Origin: Corynebacterium wankanglinii
GTDB lineage: Bacteria; Actinomycetota; Actinomycetes; Mycobacteriales; Mycobacteriaceae
DNA: 64,000 nucleotides
Reading direction: 5' to 3'
NCBI GenBank assembly: GCA_014490595.1
Contig: CP061031.1
Location: 186,001 to 250,000, forward strand
In this document: piece after piece, positions 52,801 through 63,163 of the stretch
How the letters are laid out: the number at the start of each line of letters is the position of its first letter
How positions within the stretch are numbered: the stretch's first letter is position 1
Made by a program: the position numbers and the translations under genes
Notes under the pieces: model-generated
Told to the model about the DNA's origin: nothing
Database searches by the model: none
The model's input: the letters and a program-made list of their open reading frames with translations, nothing else

Positions 52801-54788
52801 CGGTCAAGGAGGACGGCTCCTTCGAGATTGACGGTGTCATCCCTGGCGTCCACGAGGTTGAAATCCTCACCCCAGGACAGGATCACGGCGTGGAACCGAT
52901 CAAGATTCCGGTGCGTGCAGGTGAGGACGTTGAGCTGCCTACGATCCACCTGACCAAGAACAAGTCCCTAAAGCTTGAGAAGCGAGTATGGGGCCGCGAT
53001 GCCGATAACAACGGGCAGGTTGAAAACGAGGACGGCGAGCTCGTTGACGATGTGATGACGGTCAAGGAGGGTGAAGACCTCGTCTACGCCCTGATCGTCA
53101 CCAACGACGGCCAGGAACCCATTACGGACATCACCTTTGACGACCCGGAGCTGCGCAAGCGCAACATCGAGCTGACCATGCCCAAGGGCTGGACAGCTGA
53201 GTCGAAGTTGATGCCTGGTGAGTCCAAGGTATTCAACGCCACCATGAAGGCGCCGGACGACGCGTTCGATTTCAACAACGTCGCAACGGCCAACGGCGTG
53301 ACGCCGAAGGGAGAAAAGGTCAGCTCGCTGCCGGACTCCGCCTACACCAAGTTCCTGCGTGGTGCGGTGGAGAAGAAGGTCAACGCCCGCTTCGCCACAA
53401 ACGCCGCCGAGCCGGTGAGGGCGGCGGCAAATTCCCCGCTCGGTTTCACCTACGAGGTGAAGAACACCGGCTCTGCGCCGATGGTCAACGTCTCTCTCAC
53501 TGATGCGGTGTATGAAGGACTGATTGATCCGAAGAATCCGAACTTCGACGTAACCAAGCTGAAGAAGGTCAAAGATCTCAAGGTCACTGCTCCGGAGGGA
53601 TTCAACGGCACACTCTTGCCGGGCCAGAAGGTCATCTTCACCGCTGAGCTGCCCAAGGGCCTTGAGCCGGGTACCCACCACCACGACGCCGCAGAGGCGC
53701 GCGGTGAGCTGCCGAAACGTCCGGCCCGTGGTCGCAACTTCGACGGTGAGCCGGACTACGGCGAGGATCCGTCGTCCGTGCTGATCATTTCCCCGCGTGA
53801 GAACCTCAAGGGCAACGCTCACATTGTGGTGTCCGAGGGCGCGGAGTTTGCCAACGATGTTTCTGCAATCACCTGGATCGACCTGAACGGCAACGGCAAG
53901 CAGGACCCGGGCGAGGGTCTTAGCGGCATGAAGGTTTCCCTGGTGCCGACGGATGGCTCGCCAGCAGTAGGCGGCGTGACCAACACCGACGGCAACGTGC
54001 TGTTCGAAAGTGCTCCATACGGCGAGTACACCTTCCAGATCGAAAGCCCGGGCAACCTGCGTCTGGTGGAGCCGAGGGACCCGGAGAAGAACTCTTTCGA
54101 GCCGGGCGCGATCTTGGAGTCCAAGCCCTTCACTCTGGGTGATGACGAGCTCATTATCGGCCTCCAGATTGAGACCCCAGCTGCAGCCGGCGGCGAAACC
54201 ACCGTTGAAAGCGAAGAGGACGGCAGTTCCCTGGGCAAGTGCCTGGCCACCGCTTCCTCCGTCTCCAACCCGGTTGCGTGGCTGGTTCCGATCGGCTTGC
54301 TCACCGCGGTCATGGGTGGCATCGGCGTGATGTTCGAGGATGAGTTGAACGCCGCCGCCGCACAGGCCAACGAGGCCGTCCGCCGCGCAATGCCGAACGT
54401 GGACTTGGGCATCGGCTTCCAGCAGCCCGAGTGGATGCGTCAGGCTCAGGCACAGTGGCAGGCGCAGATCGACCAGGTCAATAGCCAGCTGGCGGCCATC
54501 AACCCGGCCGCTCCGGCTGCTGCTGCAGGCGTTGGCGTGATCGCGCTGGCTGCGCTGCTCACCGGCCTGTACTACGCCAGCTGCGAGCTCGGCTGGAACG
54601 AGCCGAACGAGGGTGGCAGCTCGTCCAAGAACTCCGAGGGCGGCTCGTCCAAGAATTCGGAAGGCAGCTCCTCCCGCGAGTCTGAGGGCTCCAGCTCCAA
54701 CGGCTCATCCAAGGAGACCGAGCAGACCGAAGAGCAGGCCGAGGAGCCAGCGCAGGCTGACGCCGAGGCTAAGCAGCCCGCCAACTAG
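49811..54788 (+). CDS. Giant repeat-containing surface adhesin (two frameshifts near the 5' end)
   Basis: About 1659 residues after repair. A TTG start with GGAG 5 nt upstream leads into a long signal peptide (HSGKRSVIAGMTSVSLALAGLTVPSVVVA). Two single missing G bases (50007-50008 and 50054-50055) separate it from the main frame; restoring them gives AGPAGQVQFANAENRTRVTASVSYD. Order after that: an N-terminal head, four identical 82-residue CnaB-like repeats, a Thr/Lys/Pro stalk, further SdrD/CnaB-like domains (ITGTVTDLEGKPLP, TIVGRVDDGNGNAVPG, ITWIDLNGNGKQDPGEGLSG), DUF11-like modules (VYALIVTNDGQEPITDITF, FTYEVKNTGSAPMVNVSL), a Cys-bounded two-helix module and a Ser/Glu-rich tail. There is no LPxTG motif. 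Confidence 0.8.
50508..51484 (+). repeat. Four tandem 246-bp coding repeats
   Basis: Copies begin at 50508, 50754, 51000 and 51246 and appear identical base for base, each coding 82 residues (GSVSGSVTPGSVTKVELVG... to ...GDVTPDRAP). Codon use is rich in T-ending codons (GGT, GTT, ACT, GAT), unlike the C-ending codons around it. Copy number is likely to vary between strains. Confidence 0.9.
51489..51990 (+). repeat. Thr/Lys/Pro/Ser low-complexity stalk repeats
   Basis: Units encoding PSTPTSTKTTTTK and later KPSTTTTP are tandemly repeated, with long identical stretches at DNA level. They encode a rigid, probably glycosylated spacer between the CnaB-like repeats and the membrane-proximal domains. 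Confidence 0.8.
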
Positions 54789-54820
54789 GCCCAGAATCCA
54801 CTTAGGCTGAGCCTGCCACC

Positions 54821-54872
54821 GCACCCCGGCCCGCGTCGCACCACCGCGACAGGGCCGGGGTGCTGTGCTTTT
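54821..54872 (+). terminator. Terminator of the adhesin gene
   Basis: GCACCCCGGCCC pairs perfectly with GGGCCGGGGTGC (12 bp) around a 19-nt loop, followed by TGTGCTTTT. Confidence 0.85.
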
Positions 54873-54965
54873 ACCACTTTTAAATATTGAGACAGCGCGC
54901 TGAAACGTATAGATTCGTAGGTGTTTTTTGGCGTCCGAGCGCTGTTCCACATTCGAGAGGTAAAA

Positions 54966-57011
54966 ATGTCTGCAAACTCCAAGGTCAACCGCACGGTCGG
55001 GCTGTCGCTCGCCGCTGCCGTCGCGGGCACGCTGACGCTCGTGCCTGTCGCAAAGGCAGACACCGCGACGCCGGGCGCGGAGCCCACCACCTCGAAGGCG
55101 ACGGTCGTGGCCACGGAGGACACCACCTCCCCGTCCGCGTCTGCGCCGGTATCAGACAACGTCACCACCACGACCGTGGTGGCGGATACACCGAAGGCGT
55201 CGTCAAGCGTGGCCCCCACGACCAAACCCTGGGCTGACATCCTCGCGGACTTCGCGGCGCTCATCGTGCCCAAGGAGACGACCGGCTCCGGCACCTCGAA
55301 CGCCGAGTTCACGTCGGACGGCCAGACCTACAAGGCGCTCGCCAGCAACCCCACCAACGGCCGCCTCTACGCCATCTCGGATGAGGGCCACCTCCTGCGC
55401 ATCCACCCGCAGACGGGCAACCTGAAGGACCTGGGCAAGATCCCGAACGTCAACGCCAAAGACATCACCTCGGCGACCTTCACCAACAACGGCACGCTCG
55501 TGCTTATCGACGGCGATTCCGTCTACACCAAAGACCTCGCCAACGACCCCACCGGTGCGACAGCCGAGCTGAAGAACCTCGAGTTTGCGAAGAAGGACAT
55601 CGACACCGAGCGCACCATTCCCGCTCTCGCGTGGGCACCGACTGGCAACGACGACGAGCTCGTCGCCCTGTCCGTCAACGACGGCAAGGCGACCCTGCGG
55701 ACCCTGGACCTGGCGCCCGCGAAGGCGACCGTCGTCCAGTCCAACGTCGATGTGGAGAAGGGCGTTGACCTGGCCGAGGTTGGGGCGTTCGAGTTCGCCT
55801 ACCTGGACGGCGATGCCACGCTGTTCGCCGATGGCGAGGGCAACGCGGTGAAGCTCGAGGACGGCAAGATTGTTGCCGTCGAGGCTGACCGCACTCAGGC
55901 CGACAACTACAAGGCTGTAGCAGGCCTGCAGCCGAAGCCGGCCACTTCCTCCAGCGTCGCGCCCGCAGCCCCGGCCGAGCCGGCCCCGGCGGCCGACGAC
56001 CTGCTGGAGATTGACGTCGAGGTCCGTACTGCAGACGGCAAGCCCGTTGCCGGTGCCACGTTCAAGAGCGCGGACGGCCGAGTGGCTGGCGCTACCGGTC
56101 AAGATGGCCGTGGCAAGCTTGCCCTGGCGCCGAACGATCCCGCACGCAACCTGCCGCTGATCCAGCTCGAGCTGCGGGAGGCACCAGAGGGCTACCTCAA
56201 CCAAGAGGTGCTCGTGCGTCGCAGCGAGGGCAAGGCTGTCTTCGTCCTCCAGGCAGACCCGAATGCAACCAGGACCACCACGACCCCGAATACGACCACG
56301 AACCCCTCGGGCCTGATCGAGTTCGACGTCTTGGTCAAGACGGCGGACGACAAGCTCGTCGAGGGCGCGGAGTTCAGGAGTGAGGACGGCACCGTTGCCG
56401 GAACCACCGGCGCCAACGGCCGCGGCAAGATCTACCTGGATCCGAAGAAGGACAACGTCAGCCTTATCCGCCTGACCCTGAAGGAAGCGCCGAAGGGTTA
56501 CAACAACACGGAGGTGACCGTCCGCCGCGACGAGGGCGAGGTTGTCCTTGTCCTCCCGCGCGACCCGAAGGCCACCCCGTCGTCGACGCTGAACCGCCCG
56601 GACCAGGTGCTCAAGGCGATCAACGACATCAAGCCGATCGCGTCGTCCTTTCTCGCTCCGGCAGCGGCCATCGCCGGGGCGGCGGGCATTGCGGGCCAGC
56701 GTGGCACCAACAGCACGCGAACCACGTTCGCCGGCACGAGCGTGACCACCAGCACCACCGCCCGCGCAACGGGCCGCTCCACCAGCGTGACGCCGTCCGC
56801 GACTGTGGTCACCCGCGCGGGCAAGGCCACCGCGGTGGCGAAGGCAAACACCTCCACGCGCGCAACCGCGTCGGACTACGACTCGGACGAGCGCGACGGA
56901 GATCTCGCGGACACCGGTACCCCGATGCGCGCGATCATCGCGCTGGGTGTGCTGGCGATGCTGATCGGTGGGGCGTACTTGGCGCTGGGTCGCCGCCGCG
57001 AGAACGCGTAA
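54966..57011 (+). CDS. LADTG-anchored secreted surface protein with CnaB/prealbumin-like repeats
   Basis: 681 residues. Signal peptide to ...LVPVAKA; a Thr-rich segment; a region with beta-propeller-like spacing (YKALASNPTNGRLYAISDEGHLLRIHPQTGNLKDLG); then two related domains (LEIDVEVRTADGKPVAGATFKS... and IEFDVLVKTADDKLVEGAEFRS...) of the CnaB type. The C-terminus LADTGTPMRAIIALGVLAMLIGGAYLALGRRR is a complete sortase signal with LAxTG, the form used by class E sortases of actinobacteria. No sortase lies in the window. The ATG at 54966 follows GAGAGG. It is adjacent to the adhesin but separated by a terminator. Confidence 0.82.
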   Translation: MSANSKVNRTVGLSLAAAVAGTLTLVPVAKADTATPGAEPTTSKATVVATEDTTSPSASAPVSDNVTTTTVVADTPKASSSVAPTTKPWADILADFAALIVPKETTGSGTSNAEFTSDGQTYKALASNPTNGRLYAISDEGHLLRIHPQTGNLKDLGKIPNVNAKDITSATFTNNGTLVLIDGDSVYTKDLANDPTGATAELKNLEFAKKDIDTERTIPALAWAPTGNDDELVALSVNDGKATLRTLDLAPAKATVVQSNVDVEKGVDLAEVGAFEFAYLDGDATLFADGEGNAVKLEDGKIVAVEADRTQADNYKAVAGLQPKPATSSSVAPAAPAEPAPAADDLLEIDVEVRTADGKPVAGATFKSADGRVAGATGQDGRGKLALAPNDPARNLPLIQLELREAPEGYLNQEVLVRRSEGKAVFVLQADPNATRTTTTPNTTTNPSGLIEFDVLVKTADDKLVEGAEFRSEDGTVAGTTGANGRGKIYLDPKKDNVSLIRLTLKEAPKGYNNTEVTVRRDEGEVVLVLPRDPKATPSSTLNRPDQVLKAINDIKPIASSFLAPAAAIAGAAGIAGQRGTNSTRTTFAGTSVTTSTTARATGRSTSVTPSATVVTRAGKATAVAKANTSTRATASDYDSDERDGDLADTGTPMRAIIALGVLAMLIGGAYLALGRRRENA

Positions 57012-57016
57012 GGCCC

Positions 57017-58020
57017 CTAGAACACCTCGACGCGCCCGCCCAGGGACTCGATCTGCTCCAGTTGGCGCACCCAGCCGGGAGCTCCCGGGTGGACGCGCAT
57101 GACCGGCCGGGACGAGATCTCCACGGGGGAGACGGACTCGCGGCGGGCGCCCTTGCGCGCCGCCATGCGCTGGTGGGCGCGGTGGCCGGACTCGGCGAGC
57201 GCCTCCATGGAGGGGGGAGTGGCGGCGAGGGTCTCGCGGGCGGCCTGAAGCAGCTCGATGTACTCGTCCAACACGGGCACGAGGGACTCGGCGTTGGTCT
57301 CGCACATGTTGCGCACCAGCTCAGGGCGGTGCTGGCCACGCGGGTAGCGCCGCGGAAGGAACCGGCGGAGAGGGACTGGGCGAGGGTGCCGCCGTGGTCG
57401 CCGACCAGCGCCAGCGCCTCGGCGATGACGTGGGGGAGGTGAGAGACGCGGGCGACGGCTTCATCGTGGCGGCCCACGGACACGGGCACCGCCTCCGCGC
57501 CCACCACGGACGCCATGCGGCACACGGTGGTGAACAGCTCGGCCCAAGAGGTGTCGCCGGGGTTGTCCTGCGCGTAGTCGTAGGTCACGGCCCACGCCGC
57601 GCCCGCGAACAACCCCTCCTGGGAGGCGGTCCAGCCGGAGAACTCGGTGCCGGCCATGGGGTGCCCGCCCACGTATCGGGCCTGCATGCCGCGCTGAACG
57701 ATCAACTGGTAGACGGGCTGCTTCACGCTCACCACGTCGGTCACCCAGCAGCTGGGTGCGTACTCGGCTACCTGGTCCAGCACGTCGGCTACCGCGCGCA
57801 TGGGCACCGCCACCACCACTAACGCCCGCTCAGCTTCAGCGCGGCGCAGGACCTCCTCCACGGAGTCGGACACGTCGAAGCCGTCCCTGCGCGCCGCCCG
57901 CGCGCCGTGCAGCGTGAAGCCATAGACGCGTTCGCCGCGCGTTTGCAGGTCGCGCATGAGCGACCCGCCGATGAGTCCGAGGCCGAGGATGGACACTGGA
58001 GGCAGCTGATGGGTAGTCAC
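57017..58020 (-). CDS. tyrA: Prephenate dehydrogenase (one frameshift)
   Basis: About 334 residues after repair. Makes 4-hydroxyphenylpyruvate (or, from arogenate, tyrosine) with NAD(P). Seen: GLGLIGGSLMRDL (Rossmann motif) near residue 13, VVAVPMRA, VTDVVSVKQ, GGHPMAGTEFSGW with the catalytic His, and HDEAVARVSHLPHVIAEAL. The break is at GGG 57324-57326; adding one base restores ASTAPELVRNMCETN and the helical C-terminal dimerisation domain. GTG start at 58020 with minus-strand TAGACT (58028-58033) 7 nt upstream. Confidence 0.92.
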
Positions 58021-58070
58021 CGGGACAAGTCTAGTGACACCCCCGCGGCCGCGGACTACGCTTCGAACCC

Positions 58071-58553
58071 ATGAGTCAGGATTTTCCGGACGGGTACGCC
58101 GTCACCGTTGAGCGCACCGGGGGCGCGTGGAGCGTGCGCGAGTTCGACGACGACTTCACGGACCTCGCCACCTCCGTCACTGCCGTGCGCAACCTGCGCT
58201 CCGAGGGCGCCGCGTTCGCGCTGCTGAACGTAGAGGAGGATTACCTGGTCATCGTCCGTCCAGGCCCCTCGCAGACCCGCGTGCTCATCTCGGACGCCAC
58301 GATGGCGGTGGACGACGACTTTGCCGCAGACATCCTGGATGAGGCAGGTGTGGAAGTCCCGGACATCGACCCGGACGAGCTGGACAATGTGGACGCCTGG
58401 GCGGACGGGGACTTCGCCATCCTCGCGGATCTGGGGCTCAGCGAGGAGCAGATGAGCATGTTGCTTGACGACGACGCCGATCCCGCCGACCTCGCCCAGA
58501 CCATCGCAGACGAGCTGGGCATTGGCGACGAGTTGGACGACGTTGTCGGCTAG
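58071..58553 (+). CDS. tRNA adenosine deaminase-associated protein
   Basis: 160-residue acidic protein of the actinobacterial family always found upstream of tadA: YAVTVERTGGAWSVREFDDDFTDL, SEGAAFALLNVEEDYLVIVRP and an Asp/Glu-rich C-terminus. It has no catalytic motif and may be a partner of TadA. TACGCT (58057-58062) is 8 nt before the ATG, so it is leaderless and divergent from tyrA. It overlaps the presumed tadA start. Confidence 0.88.
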   Translation: MSQDFPDGYAVTVERTGGAWSVREFDDDFTDLATSVTAVRNLRSEGAAFALLNVEEDYLVIVRPGPSQTRVLISDATMAVDDDFAADILDEAGVEVPDIDPDELDNVDAWADGDFAILADLGLSEEQMSMLLDDDADPADLAQTIADELGIGDELDDVVG

Positions 58554-59010
58554 CTTGCGTCGCGCCGAGGAGCGGATGCGGGTGGCGCTCGCCACCGCGG
58601 CGCAGACGCCCGCCGGCGACGTGCCGGTGGGCGCCGTCGTGTTCGGCGCGGACGGGGAGGTGGTGGGCCGGGGGGTGAACCGCAGAGAGGCACTCGGCGA
58701 TCCCACGGCCCACGCCGAGGTGGAGGCGATCCGGGAAGCCGCGCGCATGCTGGGTACGTGGCGGCTGGACGGCTGCGAGCTGGTGGTCACCTTGGAGCCC
58801 TGCACGATGTGCGCCGGTGCGATTTTGGGTGCGCGGGTGTCCTCGCTGGTCTTCGGCGCGTGGGAGCCGAAGACGGGCGCGGTGGGCAGTGTGCTCGACG
58901 CTATCCGGGACCCGCACCACCTGCACGTCCCGGAGGTTCGGGGTGGGGTGCTGGAAGTCGAAGCTGGGCGTTTACTGTCTAAGTTCTTTGAAGGTTTGAG
59001 GAGTAATTGA
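58543..59010 (+). CDS. tadA: tRNA-specific adenosine deaminase
   Basis: 155-residue zinc deaminase converting A34 to inosine in tRNA-Arg(ACG), which is encoded twice in this window. HAEVEAI supplies the zinc His and catalytic Glu, and PCTMCAGAI the two zinc Cys. VPVGAVVFG precedes them. The TTG at 58543 leaves ten residues before the conserved MRVAL, like other TadA proteins, and overlaps the preceding stop; TTG 58555 or ATG 58576 remain possible. Confidence 0.92.
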   Translation: MSASLRRAEERMRVALATAAQTPAGDVPVGAVVFGADGEVVGRGVNRREALGDPTAHAEVEAIREAARMLGTWRLDGCELVVTLEPCTMCAGAILGARVSSLVFGAWEPKTGAVGSVLDAIRDPHHLHVPEVRGGVLEVEAGRLLSKFFEGLRSN

Positions 59011-59087
59011 ATCGTTATCCCACACCGCGGGGTTCGCGCCTATAGTGGGCGAACGGAACCAAAAACTTAGAGCAAAGGAGAATGATT

Positions 59088-59315
59088 ATGGCTCTCGAAG
59101 GTAAGGGCGACCAGCTCAAGGGCGACGCGAAGGAAGCTTTCGGCAACCTCACCGACAACGACTCTCTGAAGAACGAGGGCAAGGCTGACCAGCTCCTCGG
59201 TGGTGTCAAGGAGAAGCTGTCCGAGGCTGGGGACGCTATTAAGGACAAGGCCAACGAGGTCGCCGCAAAGGTTGAGGACAAGGCCGATGAGGCCGAGGAC
59301 GAGACCAACCGCTAA
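59088..59315 (+). CDS. CsbD-family stress protein
   Basis: 75-residue, highly charged helical protein (GKGDQLKGDAKEAFGNLTDNDSLKNEGKADQLLGGVKEKL). CsbD-like proteins are induced by general stress in many bacteria; mechanism unknown. AAAGGAG lies 8 nt before the ATG at 59088, which is preferred over the ATG at 59082 (only 2 nt away). A TATAGT -10 stands at about 59040. Confidence 0.9.
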   Translation: MALEGKGDQLKGDAKEAFGNLTDNDSLKNEGKADQLLGGVKEKLSEAGDAIKDKANEVAAKVEDKADEAEDETNR

Positions 59316-59353
59316 TTTGGCTAACCGGCCGCGCTGCCGTTAATCTATTCGGC

Positions 59354-59441
59354 GGTAGCGTGTCCGAGCGGCCGAAGGTACTCGCCTCGAAAGCGAGTGT
59401 GGGTAAAACCACCGCGGGTTCAAATCCCGCCGCTACCGCCA
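59354..59441 (+). tRNA. tRNA-Ser (anticodon CGA)
   Basis: Acceptor GGTAGCG/CGCTACC, anticodon stem-loop CTCGCCTCGAAAGCGAG with CGA, long variable arm, discriminator G and encoded CCA. Confidence 0.96.
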
Positions 59442-59447
59442 ACTGTG

Positions 59448-59472
59448 AAGCCCCCGGCAACGGGGGCTTTTC
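59448..59472 (+). terminator. Terminator after tRNA-Ser
   Basis: AAGCCCCCG and CGGGGGCTT with a GCAA tetraloop, then TTTC. Confidence 0.85.
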
Positions 59473-59548
59473 GCATGTCGGGGCGCCCACTAGGATGGGC
59501 CGGGTTACGCTCGCGCGGGTAGCGGGCGGGAAGGAAAACGTTTCTTAA

Positions 59549-61920
59549 GTGGCGAAACTGCTGTACAAACTGGGGCGCTGGTCCTACCTGCACAAGTGGC
59601 GGGTGATCGTCGCCTGGCTGCTGCTGCTCGGCGCGACGGCTGCCGGCGCGCTCTCACTGATGAGGCCGTTTACGGACGAGTTCGCCATCGAGGGCACTCC
59701 CGCCATCACCGCCTTGGACACGATGGCGGAAAATTTCCCGGATGCCGGCAACGTCGCCACCGCGCCCGGTGTCAACCTGGTCTTCGCGGCGCCGGAGGGC
59801 CAGCGGTTAGATTCCCCGGACAACATGGCCGCGATGGATGCCACCGTCGGCTACATCCGCGACCACCTGGGCGTGGAGGGCCAGCGCTTCGGCAACCCGG
59901 TGAAGGTGAACGAGGAGCTGCAGCGCACCATCGTCGGGCAGATGACCGGGATGGGCCTACCCGAGGAGCGCGCGAAGGCGGACGCGTACAACGTGCGGAT
60001 GCTTAGCGACGACGCTCGTATTGCCTACACCACCTTCGAGTTCAATGCCCCGTCTTCCATGTCCGTGGAGCAGGCGGATCGCGATGTGGTGACCGAGGCC
60101 ATGAAGATCGGGCGCGACGCGGGCCTCGAGGTGGAGGCGGGCGGTGCCGGTTTCGGTGACCCGATCGCGGTGAAGACCACCTCCGAGCTGGTGGGCCTGG
60201 CCGTGGCGTTTGTGGTGCTGGTGGTCACCTTCGGCTCCCTGGCGGCGTCCGTGATCCCGCTGATCTCCGCCGTGGTGGGCGTGGGCATCGGCGCTCTGCT
60301 GGTGCTGTTTGCCACGCACTGGGTCGAGCTGAACAACGTCACCCCGGTGCTCGCCGTGATGATCGGGCTGGCCGTAGGCATTGATTACGCGCTGTTCATC
60401 CTCTCCCGCTTCCGCCAGGAGGTGAGGGATCTGCCGCCGGAGGAGGCCGCGGGCATGGCGGTGGGCACGGCCGGTTCCTCCGTGGTCTTCGCCGGCACGA
60501 CCGTGTTCACGGCGCTGGTGGCGTTGGCCCTGGCGCAGATCGAGTTCCTCACCTGGATGGGCCTGGCCGCCGCCGCCACGGTGGCGATCGCCGTGCTGGT
60601 GGCGCTCACGCTGGTGCCGGCGCTTTTGGGCCTGTGGAGCTCCAAGGCGTTCGCGGGCAAGATCCCGGGCATCGCCGGCAACCCCGGACCGGGTGCGCGG
60701 CCCGGGAAGAACTTGGACGAGAACTCCATGGGCAGGCGCTGGGTCCGCTTCGTGGAGAAAGCACCTGGCCTGGTTATGGCCGTGGTGGTGCTGGGCCTGG
60801 GCGCTTTGACGATCCCGGTGCTGGACTTGGAGATGGCCCTGCCGTCGGACACCACCTCCAACCTGGACACCACCCAGCGCAAGTCCGCGGACCTCATGGC
60901 CGAGGGTTTTGGCCCCGGCGTGAACGCCCCGCTGCTGCTGGTGGTGGACGCCCATAGCGTGAACCCGGGCGCGGAGATCCTCCAGCCCTACATGGACGCC
61001 ATCCCGGACGAGGCCGGCGGGGACGCGGAGAAGGCCGCGCTGGCTAGCTTCCTCTACGCCGTGGGCGAGGTGGGCACGGTGGGCGGCATCCAGCACGCGC
61101 AGCTCATTGCGGCCAACGAGGACCTCACCGCGGCGCAGATCCTGGCCACCCCGGACGGCGGGCCGGAAGAGCAGCGCACTCTCGCCGTGGCCCACGGCGT
61201 GCGTGACGTGATCGGCCAGATCGAAGACGCCACGGGCACCGAGATCGGCCTTACCGGTCTCACGGCGGTGCAGATGGATATCACCGAAGAGCTCGCCGCC
61301 GCCATGCCGCTTTACCTCACCATCGTGGTGGGCCTGGCCATCGTGCTGCTGATGGTGGTGTTCCGCTCCATCATGGTGCCGCTGGTGGCCGGGCTGGGCT
61401 TCCTCCTGTCCGTCGGCGCAGCGTTCGGCGTGACGGTGCTGGTGTTCCAGGAGGGCCTCACCGGCCTGGTCAACACCCGGGCCCGATCCTGTCCTTCCTG
61501 CCCATTTTCATGATCGGCGTGACCTTTGGCCTGGCCATGGATTACCAGGTCTTCCTGGTCACCCGTATCAGGGAGGCGTATTTGAAGGCGGGGGAGCGGG
61601 ACGACGTCGATAGGCTGCGTGCCGTCCACGAGTCCACCGTGGAAGGCTTCGCGCAAGGCGCGCGCGTAGTCACGGCCGCCGCGATCATCATGATCGCCGT
61701 CTTCATCGCGTTTTTAGACCAGCCGCTGCCGTTCATCCAGATCTTCGGCTTCGCGCTCGGCGTGGCCGTGCTCTTCGACGCTTTCTTTATCCGCATGGCC
61801 CTCGTGCCCGCGACCATGTACATCCTCGGGCGTTCCACCTGGTGGATGCCGAGGTGGCTGGACCGCATCCTGCCCGAAGTGGACGTGGAGGGCACCGAAC
61901 TAGAAAAGGAACACGCATGA
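59549..61920 (+). CDS. MMPL family RND transporter (one frameshift)
   Basis: About 790 residues after repair: two repeats of one helix, an extracytoplasmic domain and five helices. VGIDYALFILSRFRQEV in TM4 region and VTFGLAMDYQVFLVTRIREAY in the second half are the paired GxDY/MDY proton-relay motifs of MMPL transporters. The frame breaks at CCC 61476-61478; one C restores VNTPGPILSFLPIFMIG. GTG start at 59549. It lacks the long C-terminus of MmpL3, so a lipid or drug exporter other than the TMM flippase is more likely. The stop overlaps the tgt start (ATGA). Confidence 0.9.
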
Positions 61921-63163
61921 CCGATGTGACGTTTGAGGCGAAAACCCAGCTCGAACCCGCGCCGGGCCACCACGGCCGCACGGGCGTGATCCACACCCCG
62001 CACGGTGCGATTCAGACCCCGGCGTTCATCCCCGTGGCCACGAAAGCGACGGTGAAAACGCTCACCCCGGAGCAGATCCGCCAAACCGGTGCCCAGGCGA
62101 TCCTGTCCAACGCCTACCACCTGTACCTGCAGCCGGGCCCCGACATCGTGGACGAGGCCGGGGGAGTGGCCGCGTTTGAGAACTGGCACGGGCCCACCTA
62201 CACGGATTCGGGAGGGTTCCAGGTGATGAGCCTGGGCGTGGGCTTTAAGAAAGTCCTGGCCATGGACACCGCCGGGCTGACCGAGGGCGACATCCGCGCC
62301 GCCAACAAGGACCGCATGGCGCGCGTGGACGACGACGGCGTGGACTTCAAGTCCGTCATCGACGGCTCCTCCCACCGCTTCACGCCCGAAGTGTCCATGC
62401 AGATCCAGCACTCCCTCGGCGCGGACATCATGTTCGCGTTCGACGAGCTGACCACGCTGGTGGACACCCGTGCCTACCAGGAGCATTCCGTGGAGCGCAC
62501 CCGCCGCTGGGCCCGCAGGTGCCTCATTGAGCACGACCGCCTAACGACGGCGCGTTCAGGCAAACCCCTCCAGAGCCTCTGGGCGTCGTGCAGGGCGCCC
62601 AGTACGAGGACCTGCGGCGCCACGCGGTGCGGGGCCTGATGGACCTCGACCACGAGGCCCGTTCGGAGGGTCGCCGCGGGTTCGGTGGCTTCGGCATCGG
62701 CGGCGCGCTGGAGAAAGAGAACTTAGGCACCATTGTCGGCTGGGTCACCGACGAGCTGCCCGTGGACATGCCGCGCCACCTGTTGGGCATCTCCGAGCCG
62801 GACGACATCTTCACCGCCGTCGAGGCCGGTGCCGACACCTTCGACTGCGTCGCGCCGACCCGGCTGGGCCGCCGCGGCGGCGTGTATACCCTGGACGGGC
62901 GGATGAACCTCGCCGGCGCGCGGTTCAAGCGGGACTTCCGGGGCGTGGACGAGGAGTTCGGCGGCTACGTGTCGGAGAACTACTCGCGCGCCTACATCCA
63001 CCACCTGCTCAAGGCTAAGGAGTTTTTGGCCGGCACACTGTGCACCATGCACAACCTGGAGTTCATGATCCGGCTGGTGGACAACATCCGCGCGGCCATC
63101 GATGCGGGGGACTACGAGGCCTACCGCGACGAGTTCCTGGGCCGCTACTACGCAGGGCGGTAG
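61917..63163 (+). CDS. tgt: Queuine tRNA-ribosyltransferase (one frameshift)
   Basis: About 415 residues after repair. Exchanges guanine 34 for queuine or preQ1 in GUN-anticodon tRNAs. TDSGGFQVMSLG contains the first catalytic Asp region, and DCVAPTRLGRRGGVYT is the nucleophile/RNA-binding region; a complete CxCxxC zinc site is only partly visible (GTLCTMHNLEF), lacking the usual earlier cysteines, which is notable. One G is missing at GGG 62581-62583; restoring it gives SLWGVVQGAQY. Overlaps the MMPL gene by 4 nt. Confidence 0.9.

Noticed and set aside
51448-52949. Long open frames on both strands through the Thr/Lys stalk region
   Set aside because: They are shadows of the tandem repeats in the adhesin gene, with arginine- or valine-only low-complexity translations.
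54800-54816. TTAGGCTGAGCCTG resembling a DtxR iron box
   Set aside because: It matches the consensus only over the first few bases, lies downstream of the adhesin stop codon before a terminator, and no iron gene is near.
59549-61920. MmpL3-type trehalose monomycolate flippase
   Set aside because: The protein lacks the long cytoplasmic C-terminal domain and the neighbours expected for mmpL3.
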